From Sphingobacteriales bacterium 44-61 (GTDB taxonomy: Bacteria; Bacteroidota; Bacteroidia; Chitinophagales; Chitinophagaceae), in contig MKTW01000007.1 of NCBI GenBank assembly GCA_001898405.1, positions 116,756 to 180,755 on the forward strand: DNA of 64,000 nucleotides, written 5' to 3'. The position numbers and the translations under genes are program-made. Below the pieces are notes generated by a model that saw only the letters and a list, made by a program, of their open reading frames with translations, searched no databases and was not told where the DNA came from. Shown here one piece after another: positions 17,659-25,811 of the stretch (the first letter of the stretch is position 1; each line of letters opens with the position of its first letter).

Positions 17659-17694
17659 TATTTGCAACCAGCTGGATCAATAGCCTTCATCCCG

Positions 17695-17702
17695 TAAATT
17701 TG
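17695..17702 (+). promoter_or_regulatory. Bacteroidota -7 element for engB
   Basis: TAAATTTG matches the phylum's TAnnTTTG -7 consensus and ends 12 bp before the engB ATG, so the leader would be only a few bases long. The expected -33 TTTG is weak (CTGG at about 17672). Confidence 0.55.
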
Positions 17703-17714
17703 CAGGTTTACAGG

Positions 17715-18344
17715 ATGGAAATAATAGACGCCAAATACCTGATCAGCAATGCCAACTATGAGCAATGCCCCCCGGCCGATAAGCCAGAATACGCTTTTAT
17801 TGGCCGGAGCAATGTGGGCAAATCCTCACTGATCAATATGCTTTGCAACAAAAAAGCCCTGGCCAAGACCTCTTCTGCGCCGGGGAAAACCCAGTTAATC
17901 AATCATTTCGAGGTGATATCGGGTGCCAGGCAGAAATGGTACCTGGTTGACCTTCCAGGTTATGGCTATGCCAAAGTATCCCAAAGCAGCCGCCGGCGCT
18001 GGGAACAGATGATCGAAAATTATATCCGGAAAAGAGAAAATCTTACCTGTTTGTTTGTGCTGGTAGACAGCCGGCATGAGCCTCAAAAAATAGATCTTGC
18101 TTTTATTAACCAACTGGGCAACTGGGAAGTTCCTTTTGCCGTCATTTTTACTAAAGCGGATAAGAACAAGCCTGGGGCCACACGGAGGAATGTAACAGCA
18201 TTCGTGAACCAGTTGAAAGAGACCTGGGAAGAAGTTCCACCATTTTTTGTTACTTCTTCTGAAACCGGAGAAGGGCGGGAGCTGGTGCTTGACTATATAG
18301 ATGACCTGAATAAGGCATTTATAAACAGAGGTATACGCATTTAG
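17715..18344 (+). CDS. engB: Ribosome biogenesis GTPase EngB (YsxC/YihA)
   Basis: This 209-residue GTPase has G1 GRSNVGKSS (about 30-38), G2 SSAPGKTQ, G3 DLPGYG (about 77-82), G4 TKADK (about 145-149) and G5 SSETGEG. It assists assembly of the large ribosomal subunit and is usually essential. The frame starts upstream at 17700, but ATG 17715 (MEIIDAKYLISNANY) fits the family and the -7 element. It lies on the other side of the ubiE/porT locus. Confidence 0.95.
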   Translation: MEIIDAKYLISNANYEQCPPADKPEYAFIGRSNVGKSSLINMLCNKKALAKTSSAPGKTQLINHFEVISGARQKWYLVDLPGYGYAKVSQSSRRRWEQMIENYIRKRENLTCLFVLVDSRHEPQKIDLAFINQLGNWEVPFAVIFTKADKNKPGATRRNVTAFVNQLKETWEEVPPFFVTSSETGEGRELVLDYIDDLNKAFINRGIRI

Positions 18345-18392
18345 TTATTCAATATTAATTCCTTTACTTTGCAGGTAATCTGACCTTGAATC

Positions 18393-18587
18393 ATGCGAAA
18401 ATTGCTATCCTACCGAAACATTGCTGCTGTGCTTTTTGTGTTCACATTCTTCATTTTCGTGCTTGCCCAGCAGTATACAAGGCAGAATGGGGTAGAACAG
18501 CGTAATCAACTTGTTTCTGGTGCATTACAAACTGACTCTACACAAGCAGTTGATCAACCAATTCCCGCAGCTATTATTGTCCGTTAG
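18393..18587 (+). CDS. Small single-pass membrane protein
   Basis: This 64-residue protein has one hydrophobic segment (about residues 11-27, AAVLFVFTFFIFVLAQQ) and a polar C-terminus. It could be a signal-anchored inner-membrane protein with its tail outside. TACTTTG (18365-18371), one base short of the -7 consensus, lies 22 bp upstream. I do not recognise it. It is followed at once by hairpin repeat copy 2. Confidence 0.6.
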   Translation: MRKLLSYRNIAAVLFVFTFFIFVLAQQYTRQNGVEQRNQLVSGALQTDSTQAVDQPIPAAIIVR

Positions 18588-18594
18588 GTATATC

Positions 18595-18719
18595 TTCCCA
18601 CCAAGACAACAAAGAACACAAAGAAATTCTTCAGAATGCATTTCTTACGCTCATCTTTCAATAAGATGATAAGATATGTTCACAAAATCTCTTTGTGTTC
18701 TTTGTTGTCTTAGTGGGAA
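18595..18719. repeat. Dispersed hairpin repeat, copy 2
   Basis: The 30-nt arms (18595-18624, 18690-18719) pair with one G-U-type mismatch around a 65-nt loop. It starts 8 bp after the small membrane protein's stop, between convergent genes. Confidence 0.9.
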
Positions 18720-18818
18720 ACAGAATAAATTCCGGGAGAAATCTGAAAATCTGGAGGAGACAATGCCCTGTACAGAGAAACTCCCTGTATCAACGGGCGG
18801 ATCAGCCATAAGCAGTGT

Positions 18819-19292
18819 TCAGTTCACTACTTTATTAGCACAACTGCTGCTGGCGAATGCTTCTGGTTTGGCTTTGAATGCAAAGCCCATTCCAAGGATA
18901 TAGCCCATGGCTTCTTTGAGCGCATCATTGCTTTTGAAATGCGGATTGGTGTTGATGTCCGCATGCACTTCCATGTCCACATTGTAAACAGTGAACAGGT
19001 TGCACAATTCATATGCAATTTCGATGCTCTTGGCTACTTCCATCAGCATACGCTCTTTGATGGTGAATTGCTGACGGGTCTTTTCATTGTGAATGAACAT
19101 AAAGCCTCCATGCCCTTCACGGAGGAATACAATTACCGTCGCAAATTCTGTTTCTTTCCCTTTTACCTGAGAGTCGGTGCCAATACAGACTTTCAGCCTG
19201 AAGCCGGCTGCAGTCTCGCGTTTGATGGCATTTTCAACAGCATGGATAATCGGGAGATCAATCGGGTCGCCATTAAATTTTCTCCAACGCAT
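18819..19292 (-). CDS. YkuK-like RNase H-fold protein (DUF458)
   Basis: This 157-residue protein shows the family core: VCIGTDSQVKGKETEFATVIVFL (about 35-57), then EVHADINTNPHFKSN and a C-terminal GMGFAFKAKPEAFASSSCANK. The family is predicted to have an RNase H-like fold with Asp residues in the position of catalytic acids; the reaction is unproven. It is monocistronic and convergent with the small membrane protein, with repeat copy 2 between them. Confidence 0.85.
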   Translation of the reverse strand: MRWRKFNGDPIDLPIIHAVENAIKRETAAGFRLKVCIGTDSQVKGKETEFATVIVFLREGHGGFMFIHNEKTRQQFTIKERMLMEVAKSIEIAYELCNLFTVYNVDMEVHADINTNPHFKSNDALKEAMGYILGMGFAFKAKPEAFASSSCANKVVN

Positions 19293-19381
19293 ATAAAAAA
19301 AGGTTTTCCTAAGTTATAGAAAAACCTCCGATAATCAAGCAGGGTACGGATTAATGTTCTGTTATGAACACGTAGAATAGC

Positions 19382-21001
19382 TTATTGACGAATGAGTTTT
19401 TCCGTGTACTGACCATCCTGGCCGGTATAACGGATAAGATACATGCCTGGTGAAAGATTAGGAGCATTTACTGTATTCAGTCCACTGCTCAGCTTGCCAC
19501 TACTGATATGGCTTCCATTTGCATCAAGCAGGATATAACCATAATTACCAGGGCTGCTGATATGGATCGTATTGCTTTGAACAGGATTGCCTGTAAGTTT
19601 TGGCCAGTTCAGCTTTTCATCGCTTTGCAGGGTGATTACATTGGAGTAATAACGATGACCGTCTTCCAGGCTTATATTCACACGGTACCTGGCTGTGGGT
19701 GAACCTACCGGTTGATAAACATAAGAACGCACTTCTGTACCGGGATCAGCCAGTGTATGGAAGCTTTGACCATCCACTGATATCTCCACTGTTTGCTGCA
19801 CGATGGTTTCATCTACATCAACCTGCCAGTTCAGCTGGTGTTTGCCGCCATTAGCAGTGCCACGCAAATCAAGTTTGCGTAAAGGAAGAACGCCTGCCCC
19901 GGTTGTTTGAATAGTGGCATGCATGGAATAAGAACCAAGACTGGCATAAGCCGGTGCATACTGGTTGCCTTTTCCTTCCACTTTAAGATAATAAGTGCCG
20001 GCAGTCAGCAATGTATCAGCAACAGAGCTTAGCAAATTGCCGGGATTGTAAACACTTAAAAGAGCTTCCTGTTCGCTATAAAGGCTTACCTGCATGTCCA
20101 GGTCTGAACCTGCATTGCCGGTACCTACATTATAAGGCACGGCATCGATCTGAAAACGGCCATTGGCAGGCATGGTAAAACGGAAAACGTCCTGATCGGT
20201 ATTGCGATCTATTACACCGGTAACATCAAACTGATTGGCAGTAAATGCAGGCACAGTGGCAGTGGCAAAAGTTTTACCATGATCGTCCGGCCTGTAGCCA
20301 AAACCATTGGCCGTTGAAGTGATCACATCCAGATCATTTTGAAACGAATTGCAACCATAGATAGTAGTACCATTATGCCAAAGCGTGAAGTTCTGATAAT
20401 AACCAACCCCCATGATCGGAGCCCAGCCAATTTCACCGGTGCCTTTGCCTGGATCATAATCAGAGACTTTCGTACAGCTCTCATCATATTTTGTCTGGTG
20501 CTGCAATCCAAGTGTATGGCCTGCTTCATGCGAACCAGCTTCGGCTACGCGTTTGGGCATATAGTTTAATAAAGCAGTGAATACAAAGCAAGGGACATTA
20601 GTACCCATGGTGAATGAATTGACCAATGATACACCACCAGCACCGTTACCATACCAGCTTGAAGTGACAGTGAATACAACACGCATGCGTTTTTTAATAG
20701 GAGCTGCCAGGAATTTGGTAGAATCAGTAGTGATATTAATATTGAATGGACGGTAATCTTCAGCAATGCGGTTAAATATTTCAACGATTTGTGTATTATT
20801 CATTCCTGAAGGGCCGCAAACAAGAGGACCAAAAGCTTTAGGGAGCCAGTTTGTTGAAAAATCGGTGTGCCCGTCAAAATCAAGGAAGATGACGGCTGAA
20901 GCAGCAGGGTAACTGCTCAGCGCAGGTATGGCCTGTGCACCAGCTTTTACCTGGAAGGCCAGCAGAATCAGTGCGAACAGGTAGCGGTAAAGTGGTTTCA
21001 T
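19382..21001 (-). CDS. Type IX-secreted metzincin-like metalloprotease
   Basis: This 539-residue protein has, in order: a signal peptide (residues 5-22, cut near AGAQ); a protease domain with HEAGHTLGLQH (158-168, three zinc His, catalytic Glu159) and a downstream PIMGVG resembling the metzincin Met-turn; a pre-peptidase C-terminal (PPC)-like domain (about 285-365); a linker/Ig-like part; and a C-terminal sorting tail (NGSHISSGKLSSG ... GMYLIRYTGQDG ... EKLIRQ) of the type IX system. It should be exported by the Sec pathway, then moved to the surface by T9SS, consistent with porT in this window. An exported companion gene lies 42 bp upstream in the same orientation. Confidence 0.9.
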   Translation of the reverse strand: MKPLYRYLFALILLAFQVKAGAQAIPALSSYPAASAVIFLDFDGHTDFSTNWLPKAFGPLVCGPSGMNNTQIVEIFNRIAEDYRPFNINITTDSTKFLAAPIKKRMRVVFTVTSSWYGNGAGGVSLVNSFTMGTNVPCFVFTALLNYMPKRVAEAGSHEAGHTLGLQHQTKYDESCTKVSDYDPGKGTGEIGWAPIMGVGYYQNFTLWHNGTTIYGCNSFQNDLDVITSTANGFGYRPDDHGKTFATATVPAFTANQFDVTGVIDRNTDQDVFRFTMPANGRFQIDAVPYNVGTGNAGSDLDMQVSLYSEQEALLSVYNPGNLLSSVADTLLTAGTYYLKVEGKGNQYAPAYASLGSYSMHATIQTTGAGVLPLRKLDLRGTANGGKHQLNWQVDVDETIVQQTVEISVDGQSFHTLADPGTEVRSYVYQPVGSPTARYRVNISLEDGHRYYSNVITLQSDEKLNWPKLTGNPVQSNTIHISSPGNYGYILLDANGSHISSGKLSSGLNTVNAPNLSPGMYLIRYTGQDGQYTEKLIRQ

Positions 21002-21043
21002 AGCAGCATGGGTTTTTCAGGGACGGATAAAAACGGGCGGATA

Positions 21044-21541
21044 CTATTCGGTGATCATTTCATGAAGATTTTTCTTGACCCAGAAATACTGGTTGTTTTT
21101 TTCCTGCAATTCAAAAGCATCGCCATGCTGATAACTGAAGATGCGGCCAACAAAGCTGACTGTACCATCAGTATCGGTAACTGAAGAAAGGATAAGCATG
21201 GCTCCTTTGAAATTGGTGGATTGGACGTTTACTGTACGCACCTGTCCATTGTTTTCGCTATAGACGTCCTCCATTTTGCCGGTAAAAGGAAGGGCTTTAC
21301 CAGTGGCAAGAGTCAGTTTTACTTCCTGGTTTTTTTGTGTGCTGGTAGCAGAAAAGATGTTCAGTAAGTCCTGCTTGTCCACCTGCATAGAAGCTGGCAG
21401 GCTGTTAAAAAGTTTGGGCTTATTGTAATTAGGCTCCCTGAGTGGGGCTTTTTCCTGTGCTTGCTGCGCTTGCAGAGAAAAACTGCAAAACAGGCATAAA
21501 ATATATAACAGGCGAATGCCTGGCATTTGACGGTTGTTCAT
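21044..21541 (-). CDS. Exported protein cotranscribed with the metalloprotease
   Basis: This 165-residue protein starts at ATG 21541 (MNNRQMPGIRLL), since the longer frame from 21592 would bury the signal peptide. Hydrophobic residues 9-22 are cut near LQAQQ. The mature part has beta-rich blocks: LATGKALPFTGKMEDV, GAMLILSSVTD, VGRIFSYQHGDAFELQ. I do not recognise a named family. The strand pattern recalls the N-terminal propeptide of Bacteroidota secreted metalloproteases, so it may be a separately encoded pro-region, inhibitor or chaperone; this is inference. It is first in a two-gene operon. Confidence 0.7.
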   Translation of the reverse strand: MNNRQMPGIRLLYILCLFCSFSLQAQQAQEKAPLREPNYNKPKLFNSLPASMQVDKQDLLNIFSATSTQKNQEVKLTLATGKALPFTGKMEDVYSENNGQVRTVNVQSTNFKGAMLILSSVTDTDGTVSFVGRIFSYQHGDAFELQEKNNQYFWVKKNLHEMITE

Positions 21542-21746
21542 GGGATATATATTTATGACAAGGTGATACAGGGCAGTTGGATTTGACTGCACCTGGTTTT
21601 CAGGGGGGACGGTAATGCAAGATTGAGTAAAGTTTTTTATTCAGCCAACGCTGCAGGGCGCATAAATGGATAAATAGAGTGGTAGTACGGGTAGATGATC
21701 GTAATTCTTCTATCGGGTGGGATAGGAAATAACCGGAACTGTTTAA

Positions 21747-22118
21747 TTAATATTGTCCTGTGCTTAACAATACCAATGTGCATGCTTCCATCGGTTCTAT
21801 ATTTTTTTCTTTGGCGAGCTCTGCCAACTCTGCATTTTCTGCACCGGGATTAAAGATGATACGCTTTGGGTTCAGTGAAAAAATATAATCATAATATTCA
21901 CGCTGATGTGCAGGGTTCAGATAAAGCGTTACTGTGTCAATATCTTTAAAGGGTGTTTTTTCTTTAGTGATACTGACATCATCCACCTGCGTATCGGATT
22001 TGCCAACGGCTACAACAGGATGTTCCTTACTGCGGAGTTTACGGATAGCCAGGTAGCTGTAGCGGGAAGGATTGTCTGAAGCCCCAAGTACCAGTGTTTT
22101 CTTTTTATCGCTCATCAT
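21747..22118 (-). CDS. CoA-binding-domain protein (YccU-like)
   Basis: This 123-residue Rossmann-fold protein has TLVLGASDNPSRYSYLA (about 8-24), a glycine-rich turn as in CoA-binding proteins of the succinyl-CoA synthetase type, and a late IIFNPGAENAELAELA. Small stand-alone versions such as YccU bind CoA but lack a known reaction. Two adjacent ATGs (22118, 22115) are possible. It is last in a co-oriented run after the TIGR01777 gene (23-bp gap). Confidence 0.85.
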   Translation of the reverse strand: MMSDKKKTLVLGASDNPSRYSYLAIRKLRSKEHPVVAVGKSDTQVDDVSITKEKTPFKDIDTVTLYLNPAHQREYYDYIFSLNPKRIIFNPGAENAELAELAKEKNIEPMEACTLVLLSTGQY

Positions 22119-22141
22119 ACAAATTTATATCATATACAACA

Positions 22142-23125
22142 TCAAAACAGGTGATATTGTTTGCGGGGTATGTTCCGGACCAGGTCTTCCAGTGCTTCTT
22201 CCAGGAAAGGATGGCGAAAGTTGAAACCGGTTTCTTTTATCCGGGTCGGTACAACCCAACGGCTCTTCAATACAAGTTCGGTTTCTGTGCCGATAAGAAC
22301 AGCACCTGCTTTCAGCATCCATTCATAGGCGGGCAAACCAAAACGGTAGCCGGTCAGTTTCCGCAATGTTTGCATAAATATTTTATTCGTAACGGGAAAA
22401 GGAGAGGAACAATTAAAAGTGCCTTCCAGTTCCGGATGTACATATAGCCATTCAATCATCCGGCAGGTGTCTTCTACATGTACCCAGCTATACATTTGCT
22501 TACCGCTTCCCTGGTGGCCGCCGAGGCCAAACTTCAGCAGGTTGAAATAAGGGATCAGTACACCGCCGCTGCCTAATGTAATTGCCATACGGAGTGCGAT
22601 CTTCCGGGTATGGGGAGTCGGTTGATCATAAAGGGCCTTTTCCCATTGCCGGCAAACATCAACAGAAAACCCGTCATGAAATTCGCCGTTGTATTCGTCC
22701 TGGGCATGATCAGTGGCATGGCGGTAAATGGTTGCAGAAGATGCATTGATCCAGCAGGCAGGAGGGCGTTTGCAAAGGGCGATCGCTTTGCCAAGTGTAT
22801 TTACAGGGTTGATACGGCTTGAAAGGATCTCCTGTTTATTTTTTTCGGTGTAACGGCAGTTGACAGATTTACCACTCAGGTTGATCAGCAGGTCGGCACC
22901 ATCCAGTTCTTTTACCCATTCGCTGGTGGTAATGCCATCCCATTGTACCCAGCTTACCCTGTTCAGTTCTTCCGGGCGGAGGGATTGATAATGATTGCGG
23001 TTATTGATGCCGTTATCGACCTGCCGGGTAAGGATGCAGATATCGTTGTCTTTTCCAAAATAGCGGATCATTTCTTCACCGATAAAACCGGAGCCTCCGG
23101 CGATGATGATCTTTTTATTTTTCAT
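22142..23125 (-). CDS. TIGR01777 family NAD(P)-binding epimerase-like protein
   Basis: This 327-residue short-chain dehydrogenase/reductase has IIIAGGSGFIGEEMI (about 5-19) as the dinucleotide loop, LINLSGKSVNCRYTEKNK, ASSATIYRH and a C-terminal DUF1731-like part (ALEDLV). The family is related to YfcH of E. coli and to plant SulA-like proteins; the substrate is unknown. A TTG at 23131 is in frame but ATG 23125 is preferred. It follows a small membrane protein gene by 6 bp. A second family member is at 62968-63903. Confidence 0.92.
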   Translation of the reverse strand: MKNKKIIIAGGSGFIGEEMIRYFGKDNDICILTRQVDNGINNRNHYQSLRPEELNRVSWVQWDGITTSEWVKELDGADLLINLSGKSVNCRYTEKNKQEILSSRINPVNTLGKAIALCKRPPACWINASSATIYRHATDHAQDEYNGEFHDGFSVDVCRQWEKALYDQPTPHTRKIALRMAITLGSGGVLIPYFNLLKFGLGGHQGSGKQMYSWVHVEDTCRMIEWLYVHPELEGTFNCSSPFPVTNKIFMQTLRKLTGYRFGLPAYEWMLKAGAVLIGTETELVLKSRWVVPTRIKETGFNFRHPFLEEALEDLVRNIPRKQYHLF

Positions 23126-23131
23126 AAACAA

Positions 23132-23503
23132 TCATTTTAAGTGTATAAGGGATTTATGTTCCATCACCCTGTTTTCAGCATAGCAGATATAAGTATACCA
23201 AATGGCAAGCAATGGTGAGATGATCAATAACAAAAAGGCATAGATCAATATCAATTGGGTAAACAGGGATAAAATACCAGCAGCGAGCAACCCCAAAAGA
23301 GTGCGCAAGTAATAGAGCCTTCCCGGAACAGGGAAATATGATTTTGGCAAAACCCAATGTATACCCGCGCTGAGCAATTGCCAGCCACCTACAATTAAAT
23401 AGGAGTAAAGCAGAAAATAACTATCGATCAGTAATGGATAGAAGGTGCAGCTAAGGATCAGTACTACCTGTATCCAGAAATCCAGTTCTTTATACAGTTT
23501 CAT
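23132..23503 (-). CDS. Small multi-pass membrane protein
   Basis: This 123-residue protein is mostly hydrophobic, with segments near 10-28, 31-45, 64-80 and 82-104, so three or four helices. I do not recognise a family. It ends 6 bp before the epimerase start, so it is translationally close to it. It lies 91 bp downstream of the GbsR-type regulator, in the same orientation, and may be in its regulon. Confidence 0.75.
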   Translation of the reverse strand: MKLYKELDFWIQVVLILSCTFYPLLIDSYFLLYSYLIVGGWQLLSAGIHWVLPKSYFPVPGRLYYLRTLLGLLAAGILSLFTQLILIYAFLLLIISPLLAIWYTYICYAENRVMEHKSLIHLK

Positions 23504-23594
23504 ACAGTTTATTTTAAATTTTCAGAAATAAATGAAAATAATAGGTCAAAATAAAACCGGGTTAACCGGTTTTAAGAGATCTTGCGCTCTTGGT

Positions 23595-24101
23595 TTATTT
23601 AAAGAACCTGACCAGGTTGTTCACAAACCAGTTCTCTTCTGCCTTGATCATCACATCAAGCGTTTTATCAGCCTGTCTGCCTAATTTTTTGATATTGCTC
23701 ACTGTGTCGATGAACGCTTTTACGTTCTTATCCCGTTTATCACCTTCCACATCTTCCAGCTTATCGAGCAGGCCAAGCATGGGTTCGAGTTCGCGCTTCT
23801 TTCTTTCTTTCACGATCTGCTTCACCACTTTCCATATATCTTTTTCTGCAGAGAAATATTCTTTCCGCTCACCGGGCAGCAATACCCTTTCTACCAGGCC
23901 CCAGTTGATCAGCTCGCGGATATTCATGTTCACATTGCCCCTGCTGATATTCAGTTCTTCCATTATATCATCCTGGGTGAGGGGATCCGGGCTTACAAGC
24001 AGCAGTGCATGTATTTGTGCCATGGTGCGGTTAATTCCCCAATGAGTACCGAATGCCCCCCAGTTGCTGATAAATTGTTGCCTTGCCTCTGTCAGTTTCA
24101 T
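23595..24101 (-). CDS. GbsR/MarR-type winged-helix transcription regulator
   Basis: This 168-residue protein has QDDIMEELNISRGNVNMNIRELINWGLVERV (about 43-73) as the winged-helix DNA-binding region, followed by a charged coiled dimerisation helix (KKRELEPMLGLLDKLEDVEGD). The family regulates glycine betaine or membrane genes in other bacteria. ATG 24101 (MKLTEARQQF) is chosen over an upstream frame. It is divergent from the glycerophosphodiesterase gene (101 bp apart) and precedes the membrane/epimerase operon, so either may be its target. Confidence 0.88.
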   Translation of the reverse strand: MKLTEARQQFISNWGAFGTHWGINRTMAQIHALLLVSPDPLTQDDIMEELNISRGNVNMNIRELINWGLVERVLLPGERKEYFSAEKDIWKVVKQIVKERKKRELEPMLGLLDKLEDVEGDKRDKNVKAFIDTVSNIKKLGRQADKTLDVMIKAEENWFVNNLVRFFK

Positions 24102-24202
24102 GGGATAAAGATAGCAACTCATTTTTGTATTTTCAAAATATTTTGAAAGTTAATGTTTGGTGTTCCGGTGCTTCCACTTTCTTTATTTATTAACTTGCGG
24201 GC

Positions 24203-25009
24203 ATGAAAAAAGGATTTTATTTAGTGGCTATGGCATCGCTGTTCAATGCCTGCTCTGCCAGCCGGAAAGTAAGCAGTCATCAACCGGTTTTTGCTGATAA
24301 TCCTGTAGTGGCCCACCGGGGTGCCTGGAAAGCAAAACAGTTGCCCGAAAATTCCATTGCTTCGCTGCGTGAAGCCATCGCTCTTCGCTACACCGGTTCT
24401 GAGTTTGATATACACCGCACAGCCGATGATTCGCTGGTGATCAATCATGATCCTCATTTTTTCAAACTTCCTATTGAGCAAACAGATTATGCCACGCTAA
24501 TAAAAAACAGGCTGTCCAATGGAGAAAAGCTGCCGACGCTCCGGGAATACCTGCTGGCAGGCTTGCAAAACAATACATCCACCCGTTTGATACTGGAAAT
24601 AAAACCATCAGCCATCAGTAAGGAGCGGGGACAGGAAACAGCAGTAAGGGTTGTTAAGCTTGTGCAGGAATTGCATGCTGAATCCATGTCGGCCTATATC
24701 AGTTTTGATTATGATATTCTGAAAAAAGTACTTCAATTGGACCCTAAAGCGCATACGCAATATCTTGAAGCTAATCAAACACCTGACCAGGTGAAAGCAG
24801 ATGGTATGGGTGGTATCGATTACCATTATTCTGCGTTTACCAAGCATCCGGAATGGATTGAAAGTGCTAAGAAGAACGGGCTTGTGTTGAATGCCTGGAC
24901 AGTGAATGATACGACTACGATGGATTGGTTGCTGAAGAATAAGTTTGACCTGATTACGACAAATGAGCCGGGGTTGTTGATGGAGAGGGTGAAGATGATA
25001 AAGAAATGA
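24203..25009 (+). CDS. Glycerophosphodiester phosphodiesterase lipoprotein
   Basis: This 268-residue protein has a lipoprotein signal (hydrophobic 4-13, lipobox FNAC with Cys17). The GDPD barrel follows: AHRGAWKAKQLPENSIAS (about 37-54), SEFDIHRTADDSLVINHD (metal and acid residues), LILEIKPS, and the C-terminal LNAWTVNDTTTMDWLL. It should hydrolyse glycerophosphodiesters to glycerol-3-phosphate and an alcohol, anchored to the membrane and facing the periplasm or surface. It ends 6 bp before a strong terminator. Confidence 0.92.
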   Translation: MKKGFYLVAMASLFNACSASRKVSSHQPVFADNPVVAHRGAWKAKQLPENSIASLREAIALRYTGSEFDIHRTADDSLVINHDPHFFKLPIEQTDYATLIKNRLSNGEKLPTLREYLLAGLQNNTSTRLILEIKPSAISKERGQETAVRVVKLVQELHAESMSAYISFDYDILKKVLQLDPKAHTQYLEANQTPDQVKADGMGGIDYHYSAFTKHPEWIESAKKNGLVLNAWTVNDTTTMDWLLKNKFDLITTNEPGLLMERVKMIKK

Positions 25010-25015
25010 TTAGAT

Positions 25016-25051
25016 AAAGCAAACGCCTTCCGACTGGAAGGCGTTTGCTTT
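25016..25051. terminator. Hairpin terminator between convergent genes
   Basis: A perfect 16-bp stem (25016-25031 with 25036-25051) with loop GACT, bounded by A and T runs. It serves the GDPD gene and, on the other strand, the small gene ending at 25058. Confidence 0.9.
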
Positions 25052-25057
25052 TCGAAC

Positions 25058-25213
25058 TTATTTTTTCTTTGAGGATTCCGGAAGAGGGTGTTTCTTTAAA
25101 AACTCCTTCGCAGATTCTGCTTTCTTCTTAAAAAACGGATCTTCACTATAATCCCTCATATCTTTAACAATAGTGACCTTGATCTCGCCCTTTTTTTTTC
25201 TTGCTACTGACAT
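25058..25213 (-). CDS. 51-residue lysine-rich protein paired with DUF6934 gene
   Basis: ATG 25213 to TAA 25058-25060 gives 51 codons. The protein begins MSVARKKKGEIKVTIVKD and continues with a charged helix (FFKKKAESAKEFLKKH) and a PESSKKK tail. It has no membrane segment and is strongly basic. Its reading frame runs directly to the shared terminator, and it lies 42 bp after the DUF6934 gene, so it is probably a real second gene of an operon. I do not know its function; antitoxin- or adaptor-like small basic partners would look like this. Confidence 0.65.
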   Translation of the reverse strand: MSVARKKKGEIKVTIVKDMRDYSEDPFFKKKAESAKEFLKKHPLPESSKKK

Positions 25214-25255
25214 AGATATTTTTTACTTAATAAAGATACAAAACTTGATTTACTA

Positions 25256-25696
25256 TTATTGGAGGATTTCAAGAGTAAATGCGTCATAGTTTTTTGCTGG
25301 AATAAAATCCTCCCACTTACCCAAATAAAACCCCTTGATCTTATATAATTTACTAATTGTCTTCCATTCCCGGGCAATTACCATTTGATATAGCCTGGTT
25401 TTCGAAGGCGTTTCTCCCCGGGAGAATACGATAGCACGAGGATGCAATTGCATAAAATGCATGACTGAGTCAGCCACCGTCACTAAAATCTTTTCACGAT
25501 CTCCATTGTTGCTACGGGATTTGTCGTTTATTTTCTGATTAACTTCATCCCAATCACCAAAGCCAAGGTTGTAAATGCTGTTACCTATTGGAAGATAATG
25601 AATTACTTTCCTGATTACACCTTTGGGACCCTCGCTAAGGAACTCGTACTGTCCCTGTTCTTGGGAGACAATTAATTTATATCGTTCTAGATTCAT
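25256..25696 (-). CDS. DUF6934 family protein
   Basis: This 146-residue protein matches the recurring pattern of a Bacteroidota family that I recognise as DUF6934: MNLERYKLIVS, SEGPKGVIRKVIHYLP, YNLGFGDWDE, SNNGDREKILVTVADSV and TRLYQMVIAREW. Function is unknown. The family is patchily distributed, and its genes are often close to small basic genes; here one follows by 42 bp. There is no signal peptide, so it is cytoplasmic. It starts 115 bp after the start-side boundary of the neighbouring DUF5723 gene's stop. Confidence 0.8.
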   Translation of the reverse strand: MNLERYKLIVSQEQGQYEFLSEGPKGVIRKVIHYLPIGNSIYNLGFGDWDEVNQKINDKSRSNNGDREKILVTVADSVMHFMQLHPRAIVFSRGETPSKTRLYQMVIAREWKTISKLYKIKGFYLGKWEDFIPAKNYDAFTLEILQ

Positions 25697-25811
25697 TTAA
25701 GGCGAATCTCCTTCAACCGGAAATCCTAACCTTGGGAAAAACCTCAGTTTTTAACCGAAAAAAACATTATAAACAGGTGAAATTAACTGGAAGAAATATT
25801 TGTGAGAATAA

